From: DATARH01 sp963778385
Lineage (GTDB): Bacteria > Pseudomonadota > Alphaproteobacteria > ATCC43930 > CGMCC-115725
Assembly (NCBI GenBank): GCA_963778385.1
Contig: CAVZUA010000039.1
Location: 1 to 64,000 of the forward strand
Length of the DNA stretch: 64,000 nucleotides
Direction of reading: 5' to 3'
In this document: one piece after another, positions 63,730 to 64,000 of the stretch
Position numbering within the stretch: the stretch's first letter is position 1
Layout of the letters: each line of letters starts with the position of its first letter
The notes under the pieces: generated by a model
The model's database searches: none
Seen by the model: only the letters and a program-made list of their open reading frames with translations
Told to the model about the DNA's origin: nothing
Position numbers and translations under genes: made by a program

Positions 63730-64000
63730 GCCGAGATCCTCCGGCCGGCGGCCCAATCATCATGAGCGGGGGCGACAATGCAGGTTTCGCGGCCGGCCTG
63801 ACGCCAGCGCGCGGTGACGTTCCACGCTGCGGTGCGCCCGGCCAGGCCGGTGTCCGCGGCGATGGTCAGCGCCTCGACACCGCCGAGTACCGGGAAGGTG
63901 GCGAGGTTGCCAGCGCCGCAGAGAGCCCATACCGGCGCGAGGTCGTCCATCAGCACGCTGATCGCGGTCTCGACGCCCTCAGCGATCGTCAGGCCCATTG
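63726..64000 (-). CDS. Toprim-domain protein (primase-like), 5' part outside the window
   Basis: The visible C-terminal 90 residues read MGLTIAEGVETAISVLMDDL, the Toprim Glu motif, then LWALCGAGNLATFPVLGGVE and LTIAADTGLAGRTAAW, the second acidic motif, where the usual DxD is reduced to D-T-G. Such Toprim_3 proteins precede DUF3987-type genes in prophages and integrated plasmids and act as primases. The gene continues beyond base 64000. Confidence 0.8.
   Translation of the reverse strand, partial: MGLTIAEGVETAISVLMDDLAPVWALCGAGNLATFPVLGGVEALTIAADTGLAGRTAAWNVTARWRQAGRETCIVAPAHDDWAAGRRISA

Overview
The window looks like a GC-rich alphaproteobacterial chromosome, probably Rhodospirillales-like. 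This rests on the core genes (secA, argJ, mutT, comF, grxC, a Nit-type amidase, DUF1178, ubiG, lysC, GAF-type ptsP, a rodZ-like gene, ispG), their order, and many alpha-type small gene families; no 16S or other decisive marker is present, so the order-level placement is inference.

Layout. (1) 1-7.05 kb: the end of a type VI secretion (T6SS) accessory cluster in decay: DUF2169 end, ketosynthase-like protein, DUF4150 PAAR-like tip protein with a GIY-YIG-like toxin and its Imm26/DUF4259 partners, a TIGR02270 HEAT-like protein, FHA protein TagH, lipoprotein TssJ and a tssK that stops after about 45 codons. Nearly every gene carries frameshifts or a nonsense codon. (2) 7-13.7 kb: a mixed segment with an HNH protein, small hypotheticals, intact glmM, DUF3096, comB and a complete IS3 element (3-bp target duplication) inserted just upstream of comB. 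(3) 13.7-33.1 kb: a mobile-element-rich region. It holds an IS3-family element split by an IS256-family element (9-bp target duplication), IS30 and IS110 remnants, dispersed 3' ends of a terminase-small-subunit-like gene, broken metabolic genes (M23 peptidase, GAP family, VOC, MFS), a large nSTAND-type NTPase with a membrane segment and FHA domain, and an orphan C-terminal BrxL (BREX Lon-like) fragment. It ends at a tRNA-Lys(CTT). (4) 33.2-57.2 kb: core chromosome, mostly intact. (5) 57.3-64 kb: a second integrated element with a tyrosine integrase (split by an IS1595-family element with 8-bp duplication), AlpA-like regulator, IS630 remnant, P27-like terminase small subunit, a cluster of ACGTAGAAAG sites, a DUF3987-type protein and a Toprim protein running off the end.

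The most notable signal is upstream of argJ (37.19-37.38 kb): a probably leaderless 32-codon leader peptide with five consecutive arginine codons and a second run of four, overlapping a hairpin, followed by a strong intrinsic terminator and a possible antiterminator pairing. This has the architecture of a ribosome-mediated arginine attenuator. The second is the nSTAND-TM-FHA protein next to a BREX remnant. The third is the decayed T6SS effector-immunity locus.

Frameshifts are unusually common, including in core genes (comF, DUF1178), often at homopolymers. Some may be sequence errors; however nonsense substitutions, nested insertions and truncations show that much of the accessory decay is real.
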